Below are positions 32,270 to 44,064 of a DNA stretch of 64,000 nucleotides, in pieces. Under the pieces are notes generated by a model. It searched no databases, was not told where the DNA came from, and saw only the letters and a list, made by a program, of their open reading frames with translations. The translations under genes and the position numbers were made by a program. Numbering within the stretch: the first letter of the stretch is position 1; each line of letters opens with the position of its first letter. Source of the DNA: Neodidymelliopsis sp. IMI 364377 (taxonomy: Eukaryota; Ascomycota; Dothideomycetes; Pleosporales; Didymellaceae); contig JAPEUT010000101.1 of assembly GCA_027946375.1 (NCBI GenBank), forward strand, positions 1-64,000. The letters are read 5' to 3'.

Positions 32270-35200
32270 ATGGAGGGCCGCAAGCAAGGCAGGCCAGAAG
32301 AGGAGCTCTTCCTGCGATATGAAGCCGATCCACACACGCCTACTGTCGGTCCCCTGAGGATACAGAAGCAGTCGCCCACATCCAAGAGTCCACCACCGCG
32401 AACAGACTCGGCTGGTAACTCGAGCAAGCCTCCAGCCTTCTCGCGCCCACCGCCTATGCCCACATTCCCTGCGCCGCCCTCGAGCCCACCAACAGTGCCT
32501 CCGCCCACAGCCCCCTTACCATACCCCGTGGACAACGGGCCACCTACGCTCAACCAGGGAAGATACACTCCCCTCAGCGAGCGCGAAAGGCCGTTCAGGA
32601 ACGCAACTCCGCCGCAGCCAGAGGGCCGGAGGAGGAGCTCGAATGCGACAGGGCCAGTTCCTACTTCGCCCGAACAGCGCGCACGCTTCGACGCAAACGA
32701 TCCCAACAGACCAAGTGTTGGAGGCTATGGAGGGAGAAACCAGGATGGCTCGATCCAGCCCTCGAGGCTGGCCGAGCGACGAGGAACCGCACCTAAGCCA
32801 CTCCCAGATTCGCCTGGTCCAGAGGCGCCAGATAAGGAGGGCCTGTTCCAGAGAGCGCCTCATAGACAGGGCAGCACGGATCCAAATCCGTTCCCTGAGT
32901 ACCACCAGCAGTACTGGCCTCCACCAAATGCAAACACGAGTGCGGGAGCATCCTCTAGTCAGCCTGAGCAGACGCTCAATATACCAAATCCAGGTGGCAT
33001 CAATCGCCTGAGCTCGACAGCATCCACATCTACAGTAAAAGCTCAACGAGGATCGCCTCCACCTCCTGAGACTCCGATTATTCCGCCTCCTGGTGGCGGC
33101 ATTGAAGCACGATTTGCGGCAGCTGGCATTGCGGGAACTTCTACCTTGACCAACCTGCAGGCGCAGAGCGTTCAGAATGCTGCTGCAGCCCAAAGAAACC
33201 AGGTCTACGCGAACCAACAGCCTCGGCCAGCTCTTACTTCCCCAACTCCAAGCCAGCAGCAGCAACAGCAGCAGCCAATAAGGAGGCCATGGACACCGAC
33301 CGAACAGCCAGGACAAACACCCTATGGCCAGCCACAAGTGTACCAAGGTATGGGTGAAGTTGGCGCTACCAGCACTCCCCCTCAAGGTCCTTTGCCACAA
33401 GCACCTGGAGGGGCAGGCAACGTTTCTTCGCCTCCTCCCAGCAGTATGCGACCAGAACATCCCTTAACACAGGACATGGGCCGGATGAATGTAAACGATG
33501 AGCCCCCGCCGTCATACTCGAGCATTCAGCAGGCACACGCTGCTCAACAAGCGCAGCGATATCCAAACGAAAAAGGCCAACAGCCACAGCCCATGACCCA
33601 AGGCGTGTCACTAAGTGATCCAAACCAGGGACATCCTGCGTTTGCAAATGACCCAAGACCTCAGCAAGCAGGACCGTCACAGCCAGCGGCCAATGTTATT
33701 TCGCCAACCCCTACAGCACAGCAGCAGCCCTTGCCACAGATTCAAACATCTCAGCCAACCCATACGCCAAGCCCAGCCCCAGGCGCAGGCCCAGCTTCTC
33801 CACCTCCTCTACCTGAAGGCTGGATTGCGCACTTGGACCCTGCTTCAGGACAATACTACTATATCCATCTTCCAACGCAGTCCACACAGTGGGAATTTCC
33901 CAAGGGCCCTACGCCACTAAACCTTAATGAACCGCTGTCTCCAACAGGCACTTTTGTGAACCCTTTGGCATCTCCGTCTTTCGGTAAACAGCCTTTGGCA
34001 TCGCCAGGATTCCCCACTCAAACTGTTGGTTACTCTAGTGATTTTGGCATGGCACCGCTCGCGACACCAACCGCTACTGGTTTCACAGGACCACCACCAA
34101 CCGCGGGCGTGGAGACGTACAAGGTACAGCCTACAAACGGTGTTTATTTTGGACCATATTTGAGGTACACAAACATGGATCTTGAGCGAGGACTATGGCT
34201 TGGTTCAATCTTACTCGTTACAAACACACCTCATCCTCCCACCATCCACATTCACCAAAGTCAAGATCTATCACCAAATCCACGGCAGCTGAAGGCGAAC
34301 CCTATCTACACTCATCAAACATGGATCTTCTATCGATACGATATCGACCTGAGAATGGATGAGGAACATGCTGCTAAGTGGACATACGCTATCACCTCAC
34401 ACCTTGGCTGCACGCGTTACGAGTTCCTTGTCGCCGGGCGTCATGAGACTAGCTGGAGGTTCATCGCTCATTCAGGAAACGATTTCGCCCTCAACGTGAG
34501 CGCTAACGAGAGGACCAAGCTTGGTGGTATAGGGCTCATGTGGAAGGATATTCTACAGAAGAACGCTGAGTGCGGTGGCTTTCACGTACAGCTAGGCCTC
34601 GGTGGTCAAATTTACGCAGACAGGCTTTGGAAAGAGATACCGCTATTGAAGCAGTGGACAGCTACGAGTGGCAAAGAAGCCCGCAAGAATGCACCATGGA
34701 CCGCGAAGCACGAAGAAGAAGTCTGTCACGCATACTTCCATTACTACACCAGTCATTTTGACCAGCCAAATCTGCGAGAAGCGTTTGCTCAAATTCCCCA
34801 TATTCTGGCTCTTGACGATCATGACATGTAAGTTCTATTCGACAACCTACATGCACGGCATTGACAAAAGACAGCTTTGATGGTTTTGGTTCGTACCCCG
34901 AATACATGCAATTCTCCAACATGTTCAAGAATATTGGACGGCTGGGTATTGAGATGTACTTACTCTTCCAACACCACACCACACTCGAGATTCTTCGCAA
35001 TGTCAGCAATGACATGGACCTATTTACTGTCACTGGAACTGGTTGGCACTTCATAAAGTACCTTGGCCCCTGCGTCACTGTTGTCGGCCCGGACTGCCGC
35101 TCTGAGCGCAATCCTCATCAGGTTATGGCGGGTCCGACATACCAAGGTATCTTTCCGAAAGTTGCAACACTACCACCTAGCGTACAACATTGCATCTGGA

Positions 35201-36069
35201 TGGTTCCTGTGCCAATCGTCTATCCTCGCTTGGAGTCTGTTGAGCATCTTGCTCACTCTATGGCAACGGGTAAGAAAGCTGTAACGGGCACGTTCAATAT
35301 GCTTGGAAAGGTCACAGCCGGAGTCGCTGGTGTCGTTGGCGCGAAAGGTGTAGTTGGTGATGGGTTCAACTCAATCAAGAAGGCTGTTGGTAAGTCTGGC
35401 CTGATGAGTGGTGTACTGAGTCCTTTTGGAGAGATCGATTTGCTCGACGAACTGCGAGACATGTGGACGCACGAGTCAAAGGTAACATGGCAACCTCTTC
35501 TACCAGTTGGGTTGTGCTGACGAAGCTAGGATCTCGAGCGAACATACCTTATTCGAACCTTACAAGGAATTGCCCACAACAAATCGTTACGAATGACTTT
35601 CTTCTCTGGAGCCGTCGACTGCTGCGGTGCTGGTCTTGTACATGACCCAGCTAGGCCTCAAGACCACAAGACCATGTACCAGATCATATCGTCATCTGTA
35701 GTCAATGGCCCACCCGGGAATTACGTACTACGACTCCTGCACAACAACAGAGCGCTCTACGTCCCACAAAACGGCCACCGCAGTAGTCAACAGGCAACTG
35801 ATACCAAGGAGGACATGATGGAGATCTTCACTCAAGATGTCAACGGACAGCCGCGGGAGTACAGACGCCTCATGGGCCGTAGGAATTACGTCGCTTGTGT
35901 CATCTATGACCCCGAGATTGTGAATGGAACATTTGGTCAAGCAGTCCCAGGCCATGGAAGCGGCAAATTGAGCCTGGCAGTGGATTTCATGGTACAGAAC
36001 GACGGTGGGTATAGTGCGCCGATGAAGTATGGCCCAGTCATTGTGCCAAGCTTGGAATACGGCAGATGA
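32270..36069 (+). CDS. WW domain + PhoD-like metallophosphatase
   Basis: Three exons (32270-34827, 34875-35481, 35530-36069) encode 1,234 residues; both introns (47 and 48 nt) keep the frame. Residues 1 to about 505 are Pro/Gln/Ser-rich and disordered, with a short polyglutamine run near residue 330. A WW domain follows at about 512-545 (LPEGWIAHLDPASGQYYYIH, second Trp in TQWEFPKGP), which binds Pro-rich ligands. From about 620 to the end is a PhoD-like region. It contains GVYFGPYLRYTNMD, then YEFLVAGRHETSWRF, the metal-site segment ILALDDHDIFDGFGSYPEYM joined across intron 1, VTGTGWHFIKYLGP, and LRMTFFSGAVDCCGAG. PhoD enzymes are phosphodiesterases/phosphatases using metal ions. No signal peptide is present, so it is probably intracellular, unlike bacterial PhoD. 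The WW+PhoD combination is known to me as a fungal architecture, but its substrate is not established. Confidence 0.85.
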
Positions 36070-36417
36070 GATGTGACAAATACGGAACTGAGGCCTGATG
36101 TTTATTTCCTGCGTTTGAGCGGTTGCATTGCAAAGGTTGTTTGTGGTTGCGTTGTGCTAGGGTCGGAAGTTAGTCTGCTTGAAGGCTTTGGCCACGATAC
36201 CAGTAGCAGTTCTCTCATACGATTATGTTCGAACCCCAGAAGATATCCTCAACATGGACTGTAAGGACATGTCTTCTAAAATGTTAGGTAAAAGTTGTGA
36301 ACATGCCGATACCGGGATATCGTTGCCGCATTTGGCCATGACAGCCATCCATGACAAGCGCGTCGCGGCTTCCTACGCTTCTTCGCGGACCTTTGCTCCT
36401 ACAACCACAACACCACA
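36070..36417. other. Short intergenic region
   Basis: About 350 bp between two plus-strand genes. GTTCGAACCCC at 36227-36237 looks like a tRNA B box but no cloverleaf surrounds it. Nothing else seen. Confidence 0.45.
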
Positions 36418-37347
36418 ATGGCGACTCCCACGTTTTCGAGAACAGCGATACCGCGATTTTTACTGCCTCAAACCTCATGGGCAGCCACAAGCGCTTTCAG
36501 ACCTGCAGCACAGTGCGTGGTTGAAGCAAGGCGGCATCGATCTTATGCAGCTCCTGAACAGCGCGCCACAACTTCTGTCATTGCAGCCCTACAGCAACAA
36601 CGTATGTTGCGATTGCAGAAGGAACCAACCCACTTCAGTACTGGCTATGTCCCTGCTCCTGGGTCCCGTCGTCACTTCAGCGCCACCGCTGCGCAAGCGA
36701 AAGATCACCACTTTGATACACTCAAGTTCATTCAGCGTTTGAAAGAGGAAGGCTTTACAGATGAACAAGCAGAAGGCATGATGAGAGTACTAGGAGATGT
36801 CATCGAGGAGAGGTTTGTCAGCTTCTACAGGATCTGTGGAATTGCTAGCTGACTATACTAGCATACAAAACCTCACCCGAACGATGGTCCTTCGCGAAGA
36901 CCAAGAGAAGGCGACATACACGCAGAAGGTCGACTTTGCAAAGTTACGTTCTGAGCTCATGACTGCCGACTCCACAGAGTCCTCCTTGACTCGCGCCTCG
37001 CACGAACGATTAACGAACGAGCTGGCCAAGCTGAATTCACGATTGCGAGATGAGATACAACGGACGCAGGCGTCTGTAAGATTGGACCTCAATCTCGAGA
37101 AGGGTCGTATCAGGGAGGAAGCGAACGTGCAGGAGCTCAAATTAAAGGAGACCGAGACAAGGATTGAGCAGGAGACAGCGCAGTTACGAGAGAGGCTCGA
37201 AGCAGTCAAGTTCTCAACATTGCAGTGGTTGATGTATGTCACAGCAACCTACTTGTCCATTTCTGATGGCACTGCTAACAAGTTTGTAGGGGTGTTTGCA
37301 CGGGTACAGCAGCGCTCATGCTCGGTGTTTGGCGTTTGCTCATGTGA
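36418..37347 (+). CDS. Mitochondrial DUF1640/CCDC90 (MCUR1-like) coiled-coil protein
   Basis: Exons 36418-36812, 36862-37233 and 37290-37347 splice to 274 residues; introns are 49 and 56 nt. The N-terminus (MATPTFSRTAIPRFLLPQTS, many Arg/Ser, no acid for 30 residues) is a mitochondrial presequence. HFDTLKFIQRLKEEGFTDEQ (about 98-118) is the conserved DUF1640 start, and EGMMRVLGDVIEE follows. From about 150 to 245 the protein is a long coiled coil (LRSELMTADSTESSLTRASH through RIEQETAQLRERLEAVKF). The last exon adds one membrane span, LMGVCTGTAALMLGVWRLLM, ending at the stop. The order matches yeast Fmp32 and animal CCDC90/MCUR1, inner-membrane proteins tied to calcium uniporter or respiratory assembly functions. 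The short third exon is essential because it carries the membrane anchor. Family assignment is firm; exact role is not. Confidence 0.87.
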
Positions 37348-38507
37348 AGAGCTGGGCACTCGAAACATCCACGAGACAAGTGCATAGACGGGTTGCTGCA
37401 GGCATGTGTAGGGCTGTCTCAGGAGGTTGGGTCGCTCCCGGGAAGGACAACGGCGATCAAGAAATACGCTGGCACACCCCTGCTTCACGTGCTACCGCAT
37501 CTGCGTAGCCACACTCTATGTACCCAGGTATGCGCTGCGTGAGTGGATGCGAGCTGCAGCGGAGGGGGAGCCGCGGATGGGCCTGATACGATGCTGCAGT
37601 TACCGGACAACGCAACGTGTCGGTACACCAGCAATACCGTCGCTTTGGTATCAGGAAAGCACGGCATTCGTTGCGACGCTCACGGCGAGCTGCCCCTCAT
37701 ATGATGCAATCCATAGCAGAGAACCTGCTTTCTGCTTTGCTCAGTGTCTCAGATCTGTCCAGCACCGACATTCAAATTGCGATCGAAGAAGCCAGAGTTG
37801 AGGAAAGTTGTAGTGAATGCAAGACAATCATCTGAAGCGACATGATTCATGGACGTGGTTCAGGCTTCGCATCTGTAAATGGCCCAGGGTTTCTAGCTTG
37901 TTCTAGCCCGCATTGATTGGCCCCCCGACGTGGCATGGTTCATCAGTCAGACGTGCTGGCAGCCGCCCAGTGCAGCGTGACCTGGTGCGACAGCAGTCGC
38001 ATCTTCGACCATGTCGATGGTGGCAACGGACAAGCGAGTGAGCAGAGTTTGGGAGCGTTTGCACATGTTGCGCGTTCAGGTGTTGGGTTCGCAGTCTGTT
38101 TGTGTACACATACACACCGACCGAGAGCCACGACTGCTAGCTAGCCTTTGGACCCCTCATTGCCAAGAGTACATGAACAGAAGAAGCAATGAAGTGATTC
38201 AAAATGAAGAGCAGCGTTTTCCAGCAAAGCTGTCCCGTTGCCGGTCGAGCAAAAAGGCCATGTGAGTCGACCGTTGAGGCGCACTGTCTGGAGAAGGCGC
38301 AGTGGGGTGGTGCTGTCCATGGGCAGTCGCTCCTTGGCGTGTCTTCACCTGTCTAGACAGCCGCTCGCTTCCTCCCATCTTCCCAAAACAACTCGACAAA
38401 CTCTTCCGTAAACCTCAACTGCACACCGCCTTGTATCCTTCCATACGCATCTGCACCCAACCCAGTCCCACCCGACAAATACCCCCGTACACCACACAAC
38501 CGATACA
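37348..38507. other. Intergenic region upstream of 14-3-3
   Basis: About 1.2 kb. From about 38345 to 38500 it is strongly C/T- and CA-rich with few ATGs, typical of the promoter and leader of a highly expressed fungal gene. No coding features recognised. Confidence 0.45.
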
Positions 38508-39815
38508 ATGGCGAACGAGGTACGTGACCCTTTATCTGCGCCGCTCCCCGCTGTTGCTGGCCGGCGGGATGCCCCTCTGGCTCAACCCTGGGCACGATGA
38601 GTGTCAACAGATGCTAACATGACCGCCCCCACAGCGCGAGAGGTACGCATCGTCTGCTGCCTGCACAGCACGACCGACTTATTGACGTCGCAACAGCAAG
38701 ACTTTCCTCGCCAGGCTTTGCGAACAGGCTGAGCGTTACGATGGTGAGTGCTTGCGTGCCTAACGTGTCGGCCGCGCATGCTAACAGTATTGCCCTCAGA
38801 GATGGTTACGTACATGAAGGTCAGTCAACAACACCACCATTGCATCCATCCGGACTCACAAACTGACTGTTTTGCAGGAAGTCGCTAAGGTATGCACGCA
38901 CCGTCCCCACGCTGGGCCAACACGCGGCCGCAATGACGCTGCGGCGCCGAGTGAAATGACCTAACACCACGCAGATCGGCGGTGAGCTCACCGTTGACGA
39001 GCGCAACCTCCTGTCCGTCGCCTACAAGAACGTTGTCGGCACACGACGTGCCTCGTGGCGCATCATCTCCTCGATCGAGCAGAAGGAGGAGTCCAAGGGC
39101 TCTGAGAAGCACGTTGGCACCATCCGCGACTACCGCCAGAAGATCGAGACCGAGCTTGAGAAGGTCTGCCAGGATGTCCTGAACGTCCTCGACGAGTCCC
39201 TCATCCCCAAGGCCGAGTCTGGCGAGTCCAAGGTATTCTACCACAAGATGTACGTCAAACCCGCTCTGCCAACCCACCGCGATACTGACAGCCGCACAGG
39301 AAGGGTGACTACCACCGTTACCTCGCCGAATTCGCTTCCGGCGAGAAGCGCAAGGTCGCTGCGACTGCCGCACACGAGGCCTACAAGGTATGACGCAATG
39401 GCAATTTCGCAGTGAAGATCAACAGAAGACTGACTGTCAACAGACGGCTACCGACGTTGCTCAGACTGAGCTCACCCCCACTCACCCCATCCGTCTGGGT
39501 CTGGCACTGAACTTCTCGGTCTTCTACTACGAGATCCTGAACTCACCCGACCGTGCTTGCCACCTTGCCAAGCAGGCTTTCGACGATGCCATTGCTGAGC
39601 TCGACTCTCTGTCTGAGGAGTCCTACCGTGACAGCACTCTCATCATGCAGCTCCTCCGTGACAACCTTACCCTCTGGACATCGTCGGATGGCAACGAGGC
39701 CGAGGCTGCTGACTCCTCCGCCCCCAAGGAGGAGAAGGCTGCTGATGCCGAGGCTGCCGCGCCTACCGAGCAGAAGAGCGAGGAGGCACCAGCTGCCGCC
39801 CCCGCTGCCGCCTAA
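38508..39815 (+). CDS. BMH1: 14-3-3 protein (eight exons, two microexons)
   Basis: 14-3-3 proteins bind phosphoserine motifs as dimers and regulate kinases, trafficking and the cell cycle in the cytosol. Eight exons were resolved: 38508-38519, 38635-38642, 38697-38743, 38800-38819, 38878-38889, 38975-39249, 39300-39387 and 39444-39815. They sum to 834 nt and give 277 residues with no frame error. Exons 2 (8 nt) and 5 (12 nt) are microexons. The start reads MANERESKTFLARLCEQAER, and conserved blocks follow: MVTYMKEVAKIGGELTVDER, LLSVAYKNVVGTRRASWRII, KGDYHRYLAEFASG, LGLALNFSVFYYEILNSPD and LIMQLLRDNLTLW. The phosphopeptide-pocket residues in KNVVGTRR and RYLAEF are intact. The C-terminal tail (about 240-277) is Ala/Glu-rich and variable, as usual. 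The splice sites all fit GT-AG consensus, and the protein is otherwise of normal length. Confidence 0.95.
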
Positions 39816-40744
39816 GCAGTTCCTACCTCTCTTGACCTGGTTCATCGCCAGTCACCGTCTCCTATTTCCGGATAGACGAAGGAGGCTGCCACGGCAGCGA
39901 GCGCCTATGGAGTTGTATGTGTCCTGTGATTTCGAAAATTGGCTTTAGCAGCGAGCGGGTCGGATGGTCAAATTCCCCATGACTGATGTGTTTCCCTTTA
40001 CTCTCCTGTATCGCCCATACTGCTTTCATCGAGCCTGCAGTCTGCTGGGGTTGCGTTAATCGCGCAATTGTTCACATATCTGGTATCTTTTGTACAAAGG
40101 GCACCAATACTGCACGCAAAGGTGGATGGTCTGGTGTGGTTCCTCGAATACAATCCCCTATTCCCCTGTTCTTCGTCTGTTTGCTGCCTGAACGCCTCAT
40201 TTCCATGACACCTTGACACGGGCAATCTATCAAATAAGGTCTCTTAGTGAAGATGCCGTCCATGATGTACGTGTAGAGTACTCTGATGGGCTAAACAGTA
40301 CCTACACTGCCAAATACAACTTAGAAACGTACACTCTGACAACCACTAAAGACAGCAGTTTGAATATTGACATACGTGAGCGGTCAGTCCTTCCAGTCTC
40401 AGATCGAACATGCACTCACGAGCCCACATGTTATTACGAGGACCCTGGAAACTCATCCCATAAACTTGGTTATGCCCCACTAAATTTTCTGGGATGCATC
40501 CCCACCATCGGCCACCCCACCACTACGACTCAACGTGCAACACCTTGCACACGTTGTGTGAGCACGTCGCTGTGCTTCAAGAACGTGGCTTGCACAGTAA
40601 ATATGCCTTGAACCCCTCAATAGCCACGGTCAGCGCGCCAAACACACTCGACGAGTCGATCCTAGCCCTGCATCTTCCCAACGCAGTAACGTCACCACGC
40701 AACGTATGACCTCTCCGAGCTTTTGTTTTCTTCGAGCAACTACC
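39816..40744. other. Intergenic region
   Basis: About 930 bp between the 14-3-3 stop and the Dph4 start. It includes the 3' UTR of 14-3-3 and the Dph4 promoter. An in-frame upstream ATG at 40706 could extend Dph4 by 13 residues. No other feature seen. Confidence 0.45.
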
Positions 40745-41278
40745 ATGTCATATACGAAGAACTATTATCACATCCTCGGCCTCGCGACGCCCAGCCCCGG
40801 CTTCTCGGCGAGCAAGCACACAGCAGCGGAGTTGCGAAGAGCGTACAGAAACGCGCTACTTGCTGCGCATCCAGACAAGAAGACCGCAACAAGCAAAGGG
40901 ATATATAGCATCGACGACGTGAAAGAAGCATACCTCGTTCTCGGCGACGCGAGCAAGAGGGTCGAGTATGACAACTGGGTGTTGCGCAACCCACGTATCC
41001 TCGATGCTGATGGAAGAAGCAATGACACACAGAGCGGTCAGACGCTGAGTCAGGATTTTATACTGGGGCTTGAGTTGCTGGATTTGAGTGATTTTGAAGA
41101 GCAGGAAGGCGAGCAAGGGGAGTGGACTAGGGGTTGCAGGTGTGGTGATGAGAAGGGGTTTAGGATCTTGGAAGAGGATCTTGAGGACGCGGAGGGGAGG
41201 GGAGAGAAAGAGGTCCTTGTCGGTTGTGGGGGATGCAGTTTATGGGTCAGGGTCGGGTTTGAGGTTGAGGTGGGCTGA
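40745..41278 (+). CDS. DPH4: Diphthamide biosynthesis protein 4 (J domain, DPH-type zinc finger)
   Basis: Dph4 (DNAJC24) is a J-protein needed in the first step of diphthamide formation on translation elongation factor 2. The intronless frame gives 177 residues from MSYTKNYYHILGLA. A J domain occupies about residues 5-80, with the essential HPD tripeptide in LLAAHPDKK. The C-terminal DPH-type zinc-binding part has CRCGDEKGF and GCGGCSLWVRV, giving the expected C-x-C and C-x2-C ligands. Between the cysteine pairs is an acidic insertion (RILEEDLEDAEGRGEKE), slightly longer than minimal family members. An earlier in-frame ATG (40706) would add 13 residues (MTSPSFCFLRATT); I prefer 40745 because J proteins of this family start close to the KNYY helix. 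Neighbours are unrelated. Confidence 0.9.
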   Translation: MSYTKNYYHILGLATPSPGFSASKHTAAELRRAYRNALLAAHPDKKTATSKGIYSIDDVKEAYLVLGDASKRVEYDNWVLRNPRILDADGRSNDTQSGQTLSQDFILGLELLDLSDFEEQEGEQGEWTRGCRCGDEKGFRILEEDLEDAEGRGEKEVLVGCGGCSLWVRVGFEVEVG

Positions 41279-42118
41279 GGATGCGGAAGACACAAGTCAT
41301 GAAACGGGTATCAGATTGCATGCTCCGGCGCCTTGTAATTGTTGGAGTTATGGTCGACCTCTCTGCTTGGGGTAGTGTACGACGCATCTTCACAGGGGTC
41401 GTGGAAGTTCAAAGAAAGTAACCGATGGAGATGGTCCAAACACGATGAAAGAAAGAGGACGTTGTACATCTCGACGATTGAAGGTGACGCATACAACAAA
41501 TACATAGCTGTATCCAAGTCAAAGATTGAACATTCAGCTCGACAGACTGCACATTGTGCCGAAGCAGTAAAATCACAGACGGTTTCAGGAAGACTTGAAC
41601 CATCAATACATGGTATTTCTTATTCTGTCACAATTTAGACAGGTAGTTCTGCGAATCCACTTCTTGCAAACAGACTATCTATCAGATACAAGTGCAGAGC
41701 CTTTATGCGGCTCGAGTCTAGGCTGTCTGAGGGGTATTGATGTAAGTAAGGGGCTACTTACCCGGTTAAGTTTGTAGATGTCAGCATCTGGACAAAGAAT
41801 CGGTTGAGTCAAGGTTTTGCAGACAATCGTTTCTTTTATGCACGATTTATGGAACAGGTGACAGGAACGACAGGTGTGGTTTAGTAACGCTGATGATGAA
41901 AGTCTGTGATACAAACGTATTTGATATATGCAGAAGTAAGATACCTATCCTTCTACACTAGCACCGATGCTCAGACTGCCACCCACCGGATGTTCGGGAT
42001 GCATAGCTGGTTCAACTCTCGTAAGAAGGAACCATGCACAGACTATCTATACCCAAATCGACGCCAAACTCCGAGAAATCATTGGAAACGGCCTGAGTAC
42101 TACCGAAGTAACAACAGG
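41279..42118. other. Convergent intergenic region
   Basis: About 840 bp between converging genes. Several short open frames without recognisable features. A/T content is moderately raised. Nothing specific identified. Confidence 0.45.
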
Positions 42119-43093
42119 TTATTTGACGATGTCGCCGTTCTCATCAAGCTCCATACCCTTCTCGTGTAGCATGTTCTTAATCGCAGGAACCAATTCCGCA
42201 AAGCTCTCCACAAAGGGGATATTGTAGCGACCGCAGACGATGTGGATGTTGCCAGCGCGCCAGAAGCGCTTGTCGCAACAGACGACTACTTTCTTGGACT
42301 TGGCCCAAAGACCCAGCTCCAGCATAGTGACAGGGCTCATGGTAGCAACGTCCAGGAAGAAGCAGATCACGTCAGCCTTCTCAAGTGCTGACAGCTCCCA
42401 CTCGACTTGCTGCCTGAATGACTCGTTCTTGGCTTCCTGTGTAGCTGCTGGGTCCCAGTGACCTCTGCGGGGATTGTTGACTGTGATGGGTAGGGTAGAG
42501 AGAAATGTCGCCATGTGCTTCTGCCACTGTACAGCCTTGCCCATCTCAATACTGCCTGCTAAAAAGACAGAGTACTCGCGGTACGTTGGCGCCTGAGGTG
42601 GCACACAGTGAACAAACCGGGGATGTTGCTTTAGAGGGGGGGAGGGCAGTGGTGGCAGCTGGTTCAGCTTGTCATGAATGTCTGCGTCGATGTCGACGGT
42701 AGTGTCCTTGCGCGCAAGCTTGGAGACCTTCTCTTCGAATGGCTGATTCTCATACTTCCTCTTGCAGGTAGGACACGCATCAGAATCCGACTCCTTTCTT
42801 GTGGTCATGGTTGCGGTATGGTTGATGTGTTCTTCTTCTAGCTTCAGTGGTGTTGTTGTGTCGCGTGCGGATTCTTGCTCAGTGAGCTTGGTTGGAATGA
42901 AAGTATTGGATCTCGGTAAACGAGGTTTAGGAAAGCTTAGTCGGTGACGAATAGTGGTGGTAGATTTCGGGAATGTAGATGACCTGGAGATGCAGGTGTA
43001 GGAGGGCTGGAATGGGGAGCTGTGGGTAGGGATTACTACAGCTCTTATGATAGGCGCCAGAACTTCACTATACCTGACTAGTGCGGCTGCCAT
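42119..43093 (-). CDS. Nucleoside 2-deoxyribosyltransferase-like protein
   Basis: Intronless, 324 residues. The catalytic-type domain is in the C-terminal half. It includes YSVFLAGSIEMGKAVQWQKH (the family's nucleotide-fold start), ITVNNPRRGHWDP, FRQQVEWELSALEKADVICF with the conserved Glu in WEL, then FFLDVATMSPVTMLELGLWA, where the second conserved acidic residue sits, and KKVVVCCDKRFWRAGNI. These match the family that moves deoxyribose between bases, or its non-enzymatic relatives. The first 94 residues are basic and Ser/Thr-rich (MAAALVRYSEVLAPIIRAVV...), which could target it to mitochondria. A second Met (MTTRKESDSDACPTCKRKYE) could start a cytosolic form and leads into a C-x2-C that may bind zinc. 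The conserved acidic residues suggest an enzyme; its substrate is unknown. Confidence 0.82.
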   Translation of the reverse strand: MAAALVRYSEVLAPIIRAVVIPTHSSPFQPSYTCISRSSTFPKSTTTIRHRLSFPKPRLPRSNTFIPTKLTEQESARDTTTPLKLEEEHINHTATMTTRKESDSDACPTCKRKYENQPFEEKVSKLARKDTTVDIDADIHDKLNQLPPLPSPPLKQHPRFVHCVPPQAPTYREYSVFLAGSIEMGKAVQWQKHMATFLSTLPITVNNPRRGHWDPAATQEAKNESFRQQVEWELSALEKADVICFFLDVATMSPVTMLELGLWAKSKKVVVCCDKRFWRAGNIHIVCGRYNIPFVESFAELVPAIKNMLHEKGMELDENGDIVK

Positions 43094-44064
43094 GGTTAAC
43101 AGCTGATGCAGACGCAGTAGAGTTTGTTACGATGGATGCAAACGGAGTGTTTCAAAGCTGGGATTGATTGTGAAGCTGTGAATGAGTATGCCATTGTTTG
43201 CTCGTGGGTGGGTGCGTTTTATTGTGTGTTGGATCTTGCGCGTGCTTAGACCTGGCTGCAAACAACGTCCTTGTGGATGCCTCAATCGTTGCTCAGCCTG
43301 GCGGCTAGAGCAAATTAGGCGCGCGCGAGTTGCACGGCCACCAGCCACCACTACGGCTTCCCTGTGCAAACATCACGCTCATCTCTCACACCGACCCCGC
43401 TCGGAGTTGCCTGCTGCTGGATCCCTACTAGAATCCTACTATCACCAAAACCTCACTAGCCCGTCGCTGCGGTCTTGAAGGTTGACCGCAAGGCATCATT
43501 TTCTTCTTGTGACCCCTCGATCGATGATCAACAATCACAGCAGACAAATACGTATGGAACGCGATGTACCTGACTGCAGTGTAAGGATCATGACTCAATC
43601 GTACGATTTCAGTAACATCGATGAACAACAACGACGGTTGTTGAAAGAGATCCACTGGGGCGTATGGCTTGGCGAGCTGATCTGACGCCCGAAACCACAG
43701 GTTTCAGGGACGAGGCTTGGCCTTAAACATTCGAGCTATTGTTCAACAGTGACACCGAGCGCTTAGCCTTCCACCGAGACGCTGCAGGTATCTGAAGCTG
43801 CTTGTTCATTGCCCATTGAACATCTACACCAATTGAAACGACTCTGGAGGTGGCTCGAGTTTACCCTTGGTCGCCTTAGGATGAAAGATTCATCTGCCTG
43901 ATGTTAATAAGATTTCGAAGACTACGATAACAGATGTCTATCACGAGGCAAAGCGTGGCACAGGAGACGCAGATTAGGGATTTGCCGCTATGCGTACATT
44001 GAAGCTGACAGCTTCGGACTTCATTGCCACGGCGGCCTACGATAATTTGCATAAGCAGAACTGC
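43094..44064. other. Intergenic region
   Basis: About 970 bp between two minus-strand genes. It should hold the promoter of the deoxyribosyltransferase-like gene and the 3' UTR of the cysteine-rich gene. No recognised feature. Confidence 0.45.

Noticed and set aside
36200..36260. tRNA-like B box GTTCGAACCCC near 36227
   Set aside because: No A box at the right spacing and no acceptor or anticodon stem can be paired around it.
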